Shown in pieces: positions 16,139 to 24,661 of a DNA stretch of 64,000 nt. The position numbers and the translations under genes are program-made. The stretch covers positions 1 to 64,000 of IMG/VR virus record IMGVR_UViG_3300017977_000066. One strand, written 5' to 3'. Source of the stretch: a virus. Position 1 is the first letter of the stretch, and the number at the start of each line of letters is the position of its first letter. The notes under the pieces were generated by a model that saw only the letters and a program-made list of their open reading frames with translations, searched no databases and was not told where the DNA came from.

Positions 16139-18566
16139 TTACTATTTCTTTTTCATTAAAAACACCAGTATAATTTATATTACTATTATCTAATATTAAT
16201 ACATCTGTATGGGTGAATCTTTGAAACATACTCTTATAATGGGAAATCATAAATATTTGCTCGAACTTAGACTTACCTAATTCTTCTATAAACTCATAAG
16301 CCCTAGTCCTATGCTTAGGATCAAAACTTATAGCGAATTCATCTAAGAATAATGGGAAGTCTAGCATATCTAAAAACTCCATAGCCGTTATCTTAAAAGC
16401 CACATCTATGATCTCTCGTATAGCACTACTTCCTTTTATAACATCTGGTATGGGTTCTTTTCTAGTACCTAGTTTTACTGGGAACCTAAATGTGAGGTCA
16501 CCTGACATAGTATCGCATGGCAAGATGTTAATTTCATATGTCCATATGCTATTGATGATTTCATTCATACGTTCTAAAACAGCATTTATAGTAGTGCTTA
16601 TAGAGACACCTATGATGCCTTTATTAGGGGATAAGCGCTCTTCTAATAGCTTAGCTGTTTTTAGTTCTGCCTTATATTTATCTAATTCTTTTATTAAGCC
16701 ATCCCTATGCGAATGTATTTTATTGTATTCTACTAATTTATTATCTATATTAGCTACTTCATGTTTGATTTCATATATGATATTGTTATAATAATCTCTT
16801 AATAACATATCATACTTCTCTCTCTTAACATCTTTTATTTTAGTTATAAATGTTTTAAACTCTTGATAGTATTTAGAAAGTTTATTTTTATCATTTTTAA
16901 TAATTTTATACTTATTAAGCTCATCGGCAATAGACATGGATTGTTTCATAGCTGCGGTTAACTTAACTCCTAACTCTTTTTTAAGCTGTTGCATATAAGC
17001 TAATTTATCTATAGTTACTGAGTTAAGTATGGTTAGTTTCTGTTGTAAGTTATGCAGCTCTTCTATGGCATCAGATACTTCTTGATAATCTGGTAGGGTT
17101 GCATATAAATCGGATATCTTCCTACTTAAAACATGTGTATCTAAAAATGAGTTACTAACTTCTTTTAATTCTTCATATAGAGGCATGAGACTATCGTTAG
17201 TTAATAAGAGTTTAAGCTTGACTATAAGATTTCTTTTAACATCTATAGCATCTAAAGATTTAGTTAACTTGGATAACTCTTGGTCTAATATAGATTTCTT
17301 ATCATAGTTCTTAGCTAGCTCTGACTTTAAAACCAGTAATTTTTGCTCATCGTGATTTGGTTTAAAAATATTAGAACACTTAGGACAAGTGACATCATCA
17401 GCTTCACTGTAAGCTATCTGTTTCTGAAGATCCCTGTCTAATATAGTAATAGTGTGCTCTACATCCATATGCTGTTGCTTAGTAGCTATGAGGTTTTTAT
17501 TAAGATTTTTAATAGTTTCACTAGTTACAGATATACCATCGCTATCTTGTAGATCATTAGCAAGCTCTAGCAGAACACTATGTATGGATACCAGTTCCTT
17601 TACATAAGTCTTAAAATCTTCATATCCTAGCTTAGTAGGATTTATCTCCTTTAATTTTTTACTTATCTTCTCTATATCATTAACTAGCTCTTGCTTATTA
17701 ACATCTGAAGTTAAACCATTATCATTTATATTTTTAAGCTCCTCTTTAATATCATCTATATTTTTATCTAAAGTCTTAAGCTCCAACTCTTTAGTTATGA
17801 TTAGTGTATCTACATTATGCATGATGTCGATATGAGCATCTCTATACTTATGTAAAATCTTAGCGGCAGATGCTTGTTTAAATAAAATATCATCACTTAG
17901 TTCATCTATAGGTGTTGTTATGGGTCTATGGTTTAAGATGTCATCTAGTAAGGATACGAACTGCTCTTTATCTTTCTTTAATACGACTATACGATCTTCG
18001 GTCATATCTTCCAATAATTTATCATCGAAGATTATCTTAGACTGTATCAGTTTTATATAACTAGTAAGATCTTTTATACGGGCTTTTACTTTATTATATT
18101 TGGACATAGCGAAATCATAGTCTATACTAGTTAAGATATCGGTGAACCATCTCTTTCTTTCTCCTACTGACATGTTAGTAAAAGTAGTTGCTGATAACAA
18201 CATATCATGGATATCTTTAGTGATGTTAAAATGCTCACTTATCAATATCTTCTGTGTCTTCATAAGTCCTACTTCGTTAAGCTCGGTTCCATTTACTTTA
18301 AAGCTATGTTTATTAGTATCTCTAACATAACATAACTCATAAGTCTTGTTCCTATGTAGGTATTTAGCTATCCTATACCCAGACTCATCATACTCGTTCT
18401 TAGTATCATCTACATTAGGGATGATCTCTTTTAATAGACTAGACTTACCGGAGCCATTAGAAGCTAAAATAGTCTGCATGTGTTGTTTAGGGAAATAATG
18501 TAAATATCTTATATTAGGTATATATAGCCTAGTGTAGTTCTTTAACTCTAGCTCTTTTAATATCAT
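16119..18566 (-). CDS. SbcC/Rad50-like (T4 gp46-like) recombination ATPase
   Basis: 815 residues from ATG 18566, which has AGAAGGAG before it. An upstream in-frame TTG at 18584 has no ribosome binding site. Walker A is ASNGSGKSS (35-43). Two long coiled-coil arms flank a zinc-hook CPKC near 394. Walker B is FPLFLDEFAISFD near 741, and the C-terminal head ends with IFMISHYKS. This is the architecture of the SMC-like nuclease partner that, with an SbcD/Mre11/gp47 nuclease, processes DNA ends for recombination-dependent replication. At 815 residues it is shorter than bacterial SbcC and nearer to phage gp46. The nuclease partner is not in this window. Confidence 0.9.
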   Translation of the reverse strand: MILKELELKNYTRLYIPNIRYLHYFPKQHMQTILASNGSGKSSLLKEIIPNVDDTKNEYDESGYRIAKYLHRNKTYELCYVRDTNKHSFKVNGTELNEVGLMKTQKILISEHFNITKDIHDMLLSATTFTNMSVGERKRWFTDILTSIDYDFAMSKYNKVKARIKDLTSYIKLIQSKIIFDDKLLEDMTEDRIVVLKKDKEQFVSLLDDILNHRPITTPIDELSDDILFKQASAAKILHKYRDAHIDIMHNVDTLIITKELELKTLDKNIDDIKEELKNINDNGLTSDVNKQELVNDIEKISKKLKEINPTKLGYEDFKTYVKELVSIHSVLLELANDLQDSDGISVTSETIKNLNKNLIATKQQHMDVEHTITILDRDLQKQIAYSEADDVTCPKCSNIFKPNHDEQKLLVLKSELAKNYDKKSILDQELSKLTKSLDAIDVKRNLIVKLKLLLTNDSLMPLYEELKEVSNSFLDTHVLSRKISDLYATLPDYQEVSDAIEELHNLQQKLTILNSVTIDKLAYMQQLKKELGVKLTAAMKQSMSIADELNKYKIIKNDKNKLSKYYQEFKTFITKIKDVKREKYDMLLRDYYNNIIYEIKHEVANIDNKLVEYNKIHSHRDGLIKELDKYKAELKTAKLLEERLSPNKGIIGVSISTTINAVLERMNEIINSIWTYEINILPCDTMSGDLTFRFPVKLGTRKEPIPDVIKGSSAIREIIDVAFKITAMEFLDMLDFPLFLDEFAISFDPKHRTRAYEFIEELGKSKFEQIFMISHYKSMFQRFTHTDVLILDNSNINYTGVFNEKEIVTIKKDV

Positions 18567-18630
18567 AAATGACTCCTTCTGCAACTAAAATATCTAGTGT
18601 AGTAAAGCATATACTCATGCTTATTTCGGT

Positions 18631-18650
18631 TATATATTACTTATATGACC
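18631..18650 (+). promoter_or_regulatory. class A promoter for the DHH phosphoesterase
   Basis: TATATTAC at 18633-18640 followed by TTATATGACC, in the divergent gap with the sbcC-like gene, whose own upstream side has no such motif. Confidence 0.7.
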
Positions 18651-18682
18651 AAATAGGTCTAATAAAAACATAGGAGTCTATA

Positions 18683-19564
18683 ATGGTATATATTATAGCA
18701 CATAAAAATTGTATGGATGGTTTAGCTGCAGCAGCTATAGTTAAAAGATCACGTGAAAGTAACGACCTAGCATGTGAGGTCATATTCTGTAATTATGGTG
18801 AGGAAAATAAGCTTATCATGCATAAGACTTATGAGTTATCTGATACTATCTATTTTGTAGATTTCTCTATAGATAGAGAAGACCTATTAGTACTTGCATC
18901 ACAAGCATTTGAAGTGGTAGTCTTAGATCACCATAAAACAGCTGAAGAGAAACTTGCTGGTATAGAAGAAGAAGCTGATGGTAACTTAGAAGTAGTTTTC
19001 GATATGAATAGATCTGGAGCTACTATAGCATATGACTATTTTCAACCAGGTTATCCTAGATTCTTCTTCGAGTATGTAGAAGATAGAGATCTATGGAAAT
19101 TTGAGCTAGACATGTCTAAAGAAGTAAATGAGGCTCTAAGACTACTAGTAGTACCTAACAACATAGATAGCTTTTGGGAAGCTATTAATAATGGGCATGA
19201 TGAGGGTACTGTTTATGCATTAAAAAATACTGGTAGTATATTAGTACAGAAGATGGATGCTATGGTTATGGGTAAGATAACTAAGGTAAGACCATTAACA
19301 TTACAAGGTCAAGAGTTCATGGCTATCAATGCTACTGAAAATATAAGTGAGCTAGGTAACACTATATGTACTACTTATAATAAACCAGCATTGATGTATT
19401 TCATAACTGAAGATGGTGATGTAGTTTTATCTATGAGATCTATGGATGGTTTACCAGCTGTAAGCTCGGTAGCTACGGCATTAGGAGGAGGAGGTCACAA
19501 GCAAGCTAGTGGAGCTAAGATAACCTTAAAAGACTTACCATTACTACTAGATAGTAAACTTTAA
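18683..19564 (+). CDS. DHH-family phosphoesterase (nanoRNase / pAp phosphatase-like)
   Basis: 293 residues. N-terminal DHH domain: HKNCMDGLAAAA (7-18), VDFS (59-62), LDHHKT (81-86) and a later D...EDRDLW segment, all binding two metal ions. The C-terminal DHHA1 domain has GGGGHKQASGA near residue 265, the substrate-binding loop. The length and arrangement fit small DHH/DHHA1 enzymes that degrade short oligonucleotides, cyclic dinucleotides or pAp, not RecJ, which is encoded separately at 56694. It might clear nanoRNA or blunt cyclic-nucleotide signalling in the host. That second role is inference only. Confidence 0.85.
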   Translation: MVYIIAHKNCMDGLAAAAIVKRSRESNDLACEVIFCNYGEENKLIMHKTYELSDTIYFVDFSIDREDLLVLASQAFEVVVLDHHKTAEEKLAGIEEEADGNLEVVFDMNRSGATIAYDYFQPGYPRFFFEYVEDRDLWKFELDMSKEVNEALRLLVVPNNIDSFWEAINNGHDEGTVYALKNTGSILVQKMDAMVMGKITKVRPLTLQGQEFMAINATENISELGNTICTTYNKPALMYFITEDGDVVLSMRSMDGLPAVSSVATALGGGGHKQASGAKITLKDLPLLLDSKL

Positions 19565-19574
19565 AGGATAAGAC

Positions 19575-19898
19575 ATGAGTAAAACTAAAATAGAACTATT
19601 AAAACTAGCTAGCATGTTCTCACTTACTAGCATACCAGATAGAGATTTTAAGTGGTATTATGATGCAGCATTTAATCACAGTCTAACTGTAGAAGAGATG
19701 GATGTATATGATATCATCTTTAATCACATAACTGATGATAAATGTAGGGATGACATACCTACAACACATGGTCTAAAAGCTGTAGACAAATATTTGGATG
19801 AACATGGTATGCATAATGAAGAAGCGGAGTATATGTGTGATCTAGCTAGGTTAGATGCTTGGATAGTATATGTACTAAATAGAGATGACATAACATAG
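19575..19898 (+). CDS. unknown acidic protein, 107 residues
   Basis: Follows the DHH gene by ten bases with AAAGGATAAGAC before ATG. The protein is acidic, helical and has no recognised motif. The stop lies in the left arm of the terminator at 19888-19918. Confidence 0.65.
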   Translation: MSKTKIELLKLASMFSLTSIPDRDFKWYYDAAFNHSLTVEEMDVYDIIFNHITDDKCRDDIPTTHGLKAVDKYLDEHGMHNEEAEYMCDLARLDAWIVYVLNRDDIT

Positions 19899-19932
19899 GT
19901 CCTTAGCCTATGTTATGTACATTTTCTTTTTT
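19888..19932 (+). terminator. terminator of the DHH operon
   Basis: A 12-bp stem (19888-19899 with 19907-19918) then ACATTTTCTTTTTTTG. Confidence 0.9.
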
Positions 19933-19954
19933 TGTTTCATACTAGCCTCTAGAA

Positions 19955-20124
19955 GCTCTTATTTAAGTTAAGACTAGTATTTGTATAGATATCATATATT
20001 TATATCTTCTAGGTGTCTTAATGTGTCATATAGATACATACAGAACATCTGCCATGAACACAAAGTCAAGAGCAACACCATCACATCTTGGTTAAGATAT
20101 CTGCCATTAAGATACTGTAAGAGC
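19955..20124 (+). ncRNA. putative structured noncoding element, copy 1
   Basis: The last 60 bases (20065-20124) match 46245-46304 at 59 positions. GCTCTTA at 19955-19961 is complementary to TAAGAGC at 20118-20124, and both partners are present in copy 2, so a 170-base domain would be closed by this helix. Inside are a local hairpin ATCTT-GGTT-AAGAT (20085-20098) and a second AAGAGC (20069-20074) that could compete for the same GCTCTT. The domain begins just after the T run of a terminator. Strand and transcription are not known. A protein-binding DNA site is the main alternative. Confidence 0.5.
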
Positions 20125-20594
20125 CTATATCTACTTAAGCTTATAAGCTTAAGTTATTATGGTAATATTACTACTATTATTATATCTCTATCTTCTCTTA
20201 TATTATAGCTTCTATAGTAACTACTATAACTTCTACTTTATAGTAGCTTCTCTAGCTTTATAAGCTAGTATTTTTTTATTACAGCTGGTAACTTCTTTTG
20301 ACGCTCTTATATTAAAAAAAGTATAAGCAAGCCGGTCCCCTAGTATACCCTCTTTTTTCCAGCTAGTGTAGGTTAGTCGTTTCGTCTGAGACTCCACTCT
20401 GGTCCTGCCCTTACATTCCCCTGGAATCCTGTCCAGGCCATCAGTAAGTTCTAGAGTAACTATTACATTACTCATAATATACTAACTGACAAAAATAAAT
20501 ATTTATATCACATAGATAGGACTACTATAGATAACCACATACCTATACAGTACAGTTACATAACCAAACTGCTTTTTCTATATTAGCTAATTGG

Positions 20595-20600
20595 CTTGAA
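20595..20600 (+). promoter_or_regulatory. class B element for the spike operon
   Basis: CTTGAA followed by AATATCATTATCTAAAGGA and the 20628 start. Confidence 0.4.
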
Positions 20601-20627
20601 AATATCATTATCTAAAGGAACTAAAAT

Positions 20628-21107
20628 ATGGAATACCAAGTAGAGCATCCTAGACATAGAAAACTAGAAGAGCATAGCAGAGAAGTACGACTACTCAAGA
20701 ACCAAGCTAACATACTTCATGAAGCTGTCATGAGTCATGTGGAGAATATTTTATCTATAACAGATACCATAAACTCTTACATCACTGATATGGGCATGCT
20801 TAAGTCATACATAAAGCTGATGACTAAGAAACATACTGCTAATAAATATATCATAAAGGATCTTAATAGATGTGTATCTACACTAAGGAAACAATACCCT
20901 AGTGATGATCCTACCGTTAAGTATCTTACTTCTACTATAAGACTAGTAGTAGTTGTTAGTAACATAGTAGCCGCATATTTATCCTATAACAGAGACTTAT
21001 GTGAGTTCGATGTAGATGCTAACAAGAACACATCTGAACACCTATATAAACTAATAAAAAATGAGTTATTTATAAATGACTTCTTAAACAAGGATTTAAC
21101 ATGCTAA
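20628..21107 (+). CDS. unknown helical protein, probable baseplate/tail operon
   Basis: 159 residues behind TCTAAAGGAACT. Mostly alpha-helical with a short hydrophobic stretch (about 105-120, LVVVVSNIVAAYLS) that may be buried or membrane-associated. No recognised motif. First gene of a three-gene unit that ends with the spike protein, so a tail or baseplate role is inferred from context. Confidence 0.65.
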   Translation: MEYQVEHPRHRKLEEHSREVRLLKNQANILHEAVMSHVENILSITDTINSYITDMGMLKSYIKLMTKKHTANKYIIKDLNRCVSTLRKQYPSDDPTVKYLTSTIRLVVVVSNIVAAYLSYNRDLCEFDVDANKNTSEHLYKLIKNELFINDFLNKDLTC

Positions 21108-22114
21108 ACAACACTATAGAAAAAATAAACACTACTACTAGAAATACATTAGGTATGGTTGCCTACCCTATGAGTATATCTACTACTGAGGAGCAAGAGA
21201 GATATGCAGAGTATGAACCTGATTTTAAACCTGGTACTGAGGTTAAGTTCATAGATAATATCTTCTATAAGATAGATATAGCTATACAGTCTGGCATAAA
21301 GTCTATTAATAAGTATTTTCTTAACACTTCTATATTCATAGATGACATGCAGAGTTATGAGACTGTAACACCTAACATCACTGATCTTTATAGACAGAGA
21401 TCTGTACTTACTGACATGATCAAAGACGGTGCATTATTTACATCTATAGCTAATAAGAAAGCCCCTGTATTAGCTGGCTTCGATATTAAGTTAAAAGATG
21501 GTGTTAAGATCATCGCTGATAATGTAGATCTAGTTGCAACTCTAGATGACTACATCAATGAGTTCGATAGTATGTTAGATAGGCTTGTTAATAGTAAGAA
21601 AGATAATATAGATCTTAGGATCAGTAAGAATACTATTAAGGGTATAGAAGCTATAGTAGATACATTAAACAAAGATGTTAGTATGGCTATAAACAAGAAA
21701 ATTATAGTAGATAGAAAACCTGTTAAGAAACTTGTATCCAACTACATGGAACTTAAAGAAGTAGCTGATGAGTTATTAACACATGGTAGTACTCTTAACA
21801 TGGAGACACTAGAGAATACTAATGGTAGTTTAACTATGCTTATAACTAAGCTAGATATAGTTCAGAAGGCTATAGAGAAAGATAAGTTAAAAATGAGTAA
21901 AGATGATTTCGAGAACTTCGTTAACTACATAGGTGCTATGGCTAAATATGTAACAGCAGTTTCTTTTGTTATCTATTTCTATTTACAGCTTGTGAACATG
22001 GCACTAGGTATTATTAAGATAGCTACTTTAAGTAGTGATGATAAGTCTGTTCTTAATACCATCTCTGCCTATATAACTAACACATTTAAAGCTACTGGTA
22101 AACTGTTCGGCTAG
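21101..22114 (+). CDS. unknown virion-type protein, 337 residues
   Basis: The start overlaps the previous gene by seven bases behind AAGGATTT. The N-terminal 200 residues are mixed and Lys/Asp-rich. A hydrophobic segment near 285-312 (AVSFVIYFYLQLVNMALGIIKIA) is the only strong feature. No family recognised. It directly precedes the spike gene, so a baseplate-associated role is a reasonable but unproven guess. Confidence 0.7.
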   Translation: MLNNTIEKINTTTRNTLGMVAYPMSISTTEEQERYAEYEPDFKPGTEVKFIDNIFYKIDIAIQSGIKSINKYFLNTSIFIDDMQSYETVTPNITDLYRQRSVLTDMIKDGALFTSIANKKAPVLAGFDIKLKDGVKIIADNVDLVATLDDYINEFDSMLDRLVNSKKDNIDLRISKNTIKGIEAIVDTLNKDVSMAINKKIIVDRKPVKKLVSNYMELKEVADELLTHGSTLNMETLENTNGSLTMLITKLDIVQKAIEKDKLKMSKDDFENFVNYIGAMAKYVTAVSFVIYFYLQLVNMALGIIKIATLSSDDKSVLNTISAYITNTFKATGKLFG

Positions 22115-22138
22115 AAGACATATGATTAAGGAGGCACT

Positions 22139-23134
22139 ATGACTAATGACCCTAGTGATAACACTGCACAGCTTAATACACTAGACCTTAGTAAGTTACA
22201 TAGGTATAGCTTCGGAGTTGTTGTAGAAGATAATGTAGATAATGAGTTTAAGATAAAAGTGTATCCTGTAGAGAAGCTATATAGTATAGGAGGGGATCTT
22301 AGTAAAGAAGATAAGTGGATACAGAAGAAGATCAAAGAGAGGAAGGTTAAGAAGACTGAAGAGTTCGATCCTCTTTATATTAAGAGTTTAGAGGATATCA
22401 CTATAAATAGAACTAGATATCTATATGCTAACTGGATAAAAGATAACAATCAGATAACCCCCCCTAACGTCTGTAAAGGCGAATATATAACTCTGTATAG
22501 ATATAGTAACAGAGATGAGTACTATTGGTCTGTAGAGCTAACTGACTTAACTCTTAGGAAAGAAGAGCATGTAGTATATACATTTTCAGATAAGTCTACT
22601 TTAGATAAGTCTGAGGATCCTATAGAAGATAGATATACTGTTACATTCTCTCCTAAGAACAAAGAGGTTAAGATACATACTACTGACAAATATGGAGAGT
22701 ATACTAAGTATGATATCACTATCAAAACTGATGATGGTTATATAGAGATACTTGATGGTAAGAAGAACAGTATCAAGCTTGATAGTACTAAAGATATGCT
22801 TCACACACATATGGAAGGTACTACAGCTAAGTATGATATAACTGTACATGGTGATGATGGTTATATAGAAACTAAAGATGATAAAGGTAATAACATCAAG
22901 CTTGACAGTAGTGCTGGAAGCTTGACTACTAACATCCTGAACAATGTAGATATAAAAACTAATTTAGTTAATATAGACTGCTCATCATTCTCGTTAAAAT
23001 CTGATGCTGTTAGCATAACATCATCTGCTACAACATTTAAAGGTGGTACTATCAAACATGATGGCACTAGTATAGATAAGTTACATGAACACACTGGTAA
23101 CTTAGGCATTAATACAAGTCCTCCAGTTAATTAA
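22139..23134 (+). CDS. baseplate central spike protein (gp5/gpV-like beta-helix)
   Basis: 331 residues behind TAAGGAGGC. After an N-terminal OB-like part (to about 150) come two near-copies of a KYDIT...DDGYIE...(I)KLDS beta-strand repeat, then a run of short Ser/Thr/Asn/Val strands typical of the intertwined beta-helix of VgrG/gpV/gp5 spikes. The end reads KLHEHTGNLGINTSPPVN, where H316-x-H318 matches the metal-binding tip of P2-type spikes. The trimer would pierce the outer membrane at injection. I see no lysozyme domain here, but one is present in the 28039-35220 protein. Confidence 0.8.
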   Translation: MTNDPSDNTAQLNTLDLSKLHRYSFGVVVEDNVDNEFKIKVYPVEKLYSIGGDLSKEDKWIQKKIKERKVKKTEEFDPLYIKSLEDITINRTRYLYANWIKDNNQITPPNVCKGEYITLYRYSNRDEYYWSVELTDLTLRKEEHVVYTFSDKSTLDKSEDPIEDRYTVTFSPKNKEVKIHTTDKYGEYTKYDITIKTDDGYIEILDGKKNSIKLDSTKDMLHTHMEGTTAKYDITVHGDDGYIETKDDKGNNIKLDSSAGSLTTNILNNVDIKTNLVNIDCSSFSLKSDAVSITSSATTFKGGTIKHDGTSIDKLHEHTGNLGINTSPPVN

Positions 23135-23146
23135 AAAACAACTATC

Positions 23147-23186
23147 AGATATACTAGAGAAATCTCTAGTATATCTATTTATTATT
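23147..23186. terminator. bidirectional terminator between spike and spanin genes
   Basis: A 14-bp stem (23147-23160 with 23163-23176) between convergent genes, followed by ATTTATTATTTG. It overlaps the last codons of the o-spanin gene. Confidence 0.8.
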
Positions 23187-23474
23187 TGTTATGTTTTTAT
23201 CAAAATCACGTATGGCTTTAAGCTTTAGTTTATACTCACCTACAGCTTTATATAGATTAATTATAAGGACATTATCCATAGTACCTCTATCGATAGGACC
23301 CGCTATTATATAAGCTTCTCTCATAGGAGGCTTAGGTAATATAATATCATCTACTAATAAAGAGTTAGGTATAGGTATATATTCAAGTTTTACTTTCGTT
23401 ACATAAACAGGCTCTTGTTTAAAAGAGCATCCTGTTACTAAGAGTGTGACATATAATAAGATTAAGAATTTCAT
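23175..23474 (-). CDS. outer-membrane spanin lipoprotein (Rz1-like)
   Basis: 99 residues from ATG 23474, behind AGGTGAG. An upstream GTG at 23483 is possible. The signal peptide ends in the lipobox LVTGC, so the mature protein would be an outer-membrane lipoprotein. It then shows the Pro-rich IPIPNSLL...LPKPP stretch characteristic of o-spanins. It lies one base downstream of the i-spanin gene on the same strand. Together they would fuse inner and outer membranes at the end of lysis. Confidence 0.8.
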   Translation of the reverse strand: MKFLILLYVTLLVTGCSFKQEPVYVTKVKLEYIPIPNSLLVDDIILPKPPMREAYIIAGPIDRGTMDNVLIINLYKAVGEYKLKLKAIRDFDKNITNNK

Positions 23475-23475
23475 G

Positions 23476-23982
23476 TTACTCACCTATGTTATTTATTGTG
23501 TTATACATATCATATATAGCATCCATATCTTCAGTACCTATATTTTCATATGTAGTCCTATTAAGTACTATATGACCTTCTTCAGGTTGTTTAGTGGTAG
23601 CTTGTGGCATGACTACAGTAGAACTATGTTTATGCTTGATATTATCATTACTTATCTTAACTAAGATTTTATTAGTCTTAGCTTGTAACTTATTGTAACT
23701 CTCAGCATGATCAGAAGTGATATCATGTGTTACTTTAGCTACCTTATCTTTCTCTTTTAGTAGTTTGTCTTTCTCTACTATAACACTCTGTAAGACATCT
23801 ATATTAGCTCTAGACTTAGCTAGCTTAACTTCTTTACTCTCGAATCCACTATAACCTTTATAAAGGTCTACTAATCTGAACATAAGGATGATAGTTGGTA
23901 TACCTATAACTACAACTATGATCATCCATCCTAATTTAGTTAACTTACCTGATCCTAAGAACATACTTACTATACTTAACAT
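23476..23982 (-). CDS. inner-membrane spanin (Rz-like)
   Basis: 168 residues behind AGGAGTATGAC. A single N-terminal transmembrane segment (about 17-36) is followed by a periplasmic coiled coil (about 50-105, rich in Lys, Glu and Leu heptads) and a flexible tail. This topology, next to a lipoprotein with a Pro-rich stretch, defines a two-component spanin. Assignment rests on architecture and position rather than sequence identity. Confidence 0.75.
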   Translation of the reverse strand: MLSIVSMFLGSGKLTKLGWMIIVVVIGIPTIILMFRLVDLYKGYSGFESKEVKLAKSRANIDVLQSVIVEKDKLLKEKDKVAKVTHDITSDHAESYNKLQAKTNKILVKISNDNIKHKHSSTVVMPQATTKQPEEGHIVLNRTTYENIGTEDMDAIYDMYNTINNIGE

Positions 23983-23983
23983 G

Positions 23984-24121
23984 TCATACTCCTATATATT
24001 TTAATATCATGAATAATGTCAATGCTAACATACCACTAAGATATGTTACACAATGTATTGCTACAAACCAACCTACATCGAGACATAATACTGTCTTTAT
24101 TTTTTCTTTTAAAAAATTCAT
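23984..24121 (-). CDS. 45-residue membrane micro-protein
   Basis: ATG 24121 is preceded by AAAAGGAAAGAC. The peptide has a charged N-terminus (MNFLKEKIK), then a hydrophobic region from about residue 10 to 42 that can form one long or two short helices. The stop is one base before the i-spanin start. Position between a resolvase gene and spanins suggests a lysis-related (holin or antiholin) or merely operon-filling membrane peptide. Confidence 0.55.
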   Translation of the reverse strand: MNFLKEKIKTVLCLDVGWFVAIHCVTYLSGMLALTLFMILKYIGV

Positions 24122-24136
24122 GTCTTTCCTTTTATT

Positions 24137-24652
24137 TTAGATTAGTAATAACTCTGGCCATGACCTTACATTTAGTAGATGAACATAACCTATAAGGTAA
24201 GCATCTATCTCATGCTCGGATTCAGTTCCTTTTAAGAACCGTTTCAACTCTGGTATGTTGTTTATAGCTGAGAACATATCATTCTTATCAGCATTACCTG
24301 TACTAACAACAGCTTTTATACTCTTAGGGGGATAAGAGAACAACCCAGAGGTATTATTGTACTCTATGAAGGCTTTCCTTATCATGAATATAGCATTAGC
24401 TATAGGACCATAAGCTTGTGGTCTGAACCTATTAATGAAACCAGCTTCATGTATGTACTGCATGGGCATGACATCAGCTATAACCCTCTTTAAGATATCA
24501 TATAGTTTATAGAGTCTGAACTCTAAAGGAACATCGGGACTTATGGTTATAGTAAATGAAGTTACATCTTTTATATCTAATGTAATATCATCTATGTCTA
24601 ATATAGCTACTCCACATGTCATGGTTCCCGGATCTATACTGATGAACTTCAT
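24137..24652 (-). CDS. RuvC-like Holliday-junction resolvase
   Basis: 171 residues, the normal RuvC size. Acidic catalytic residues lie in the expected places: D7 in ISIDPGT, E69 in YIHEAGF, and the EHEIDAYLIGYVH segment (146-158) with E146/E148 and D150. The enzyme would cut branched DNA before packaging. Start ATG 24652 follows AAAGGAG. It sits in a minus-strand operon behind two unknown virion-type genes. Confidence 0.88.
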   Translation of the reverse strand: MKFISIDPGTMTCGVAILDIDDITLDIKDVTSFTITISPDVPLEFRLYKLYDILKRVIADVMPMQYIHEAGFINRFRPQAYGPIANAIFMIRKAFIEYNNTSGLFSYPPKSIKAVVSTGNADKNDMFSAINNIPELKRFLKGTESEHEIDAYLIGYVHLLNVRSWPELLLI

Positions 24653-24661
24653 GCAACTCCT

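Larger units (their letters stand above)
19899..20627. other. gene-free region with structured element copy 1
   Basis: 729 bases without a convincing gene. It holds the terminator arm, the structured element (19955-20124), an adjoining hairpin CTTAAGC...GCTTAAG near 20132-20155, an AT-rich tract of short TAGTA/TATAG inverted repeats (20160-20270), a markedly GC-richer island (about 20330-20455), and the upstream region of the spike operon with a class B element at 20595. The same order of parts recurs at 45758-46885. Confidence 0.7.

Noticed and set aside
18567-18584. TTG start six codons upstream for the sbcC-like gene
   Set aside because: The AGAAGGAG site lies downstream of the TTG and serves ATG 18566.
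19981-20208. 75-codon plus-strand frame in the gene-free region
   Set aside because: It runs through the conserved noncoding block and AT-rich inverted repeats, has no ribosome binding site, and the matching copy at 46245 does not keep the frame.
20233-20475. 80-codon minus-strand frame over the first GC-rich island
   Set aside because: No ribosome binding site, odd composition, and no counterpart in the second island, where a different frame is open. Mentioned only as part of the island observation.
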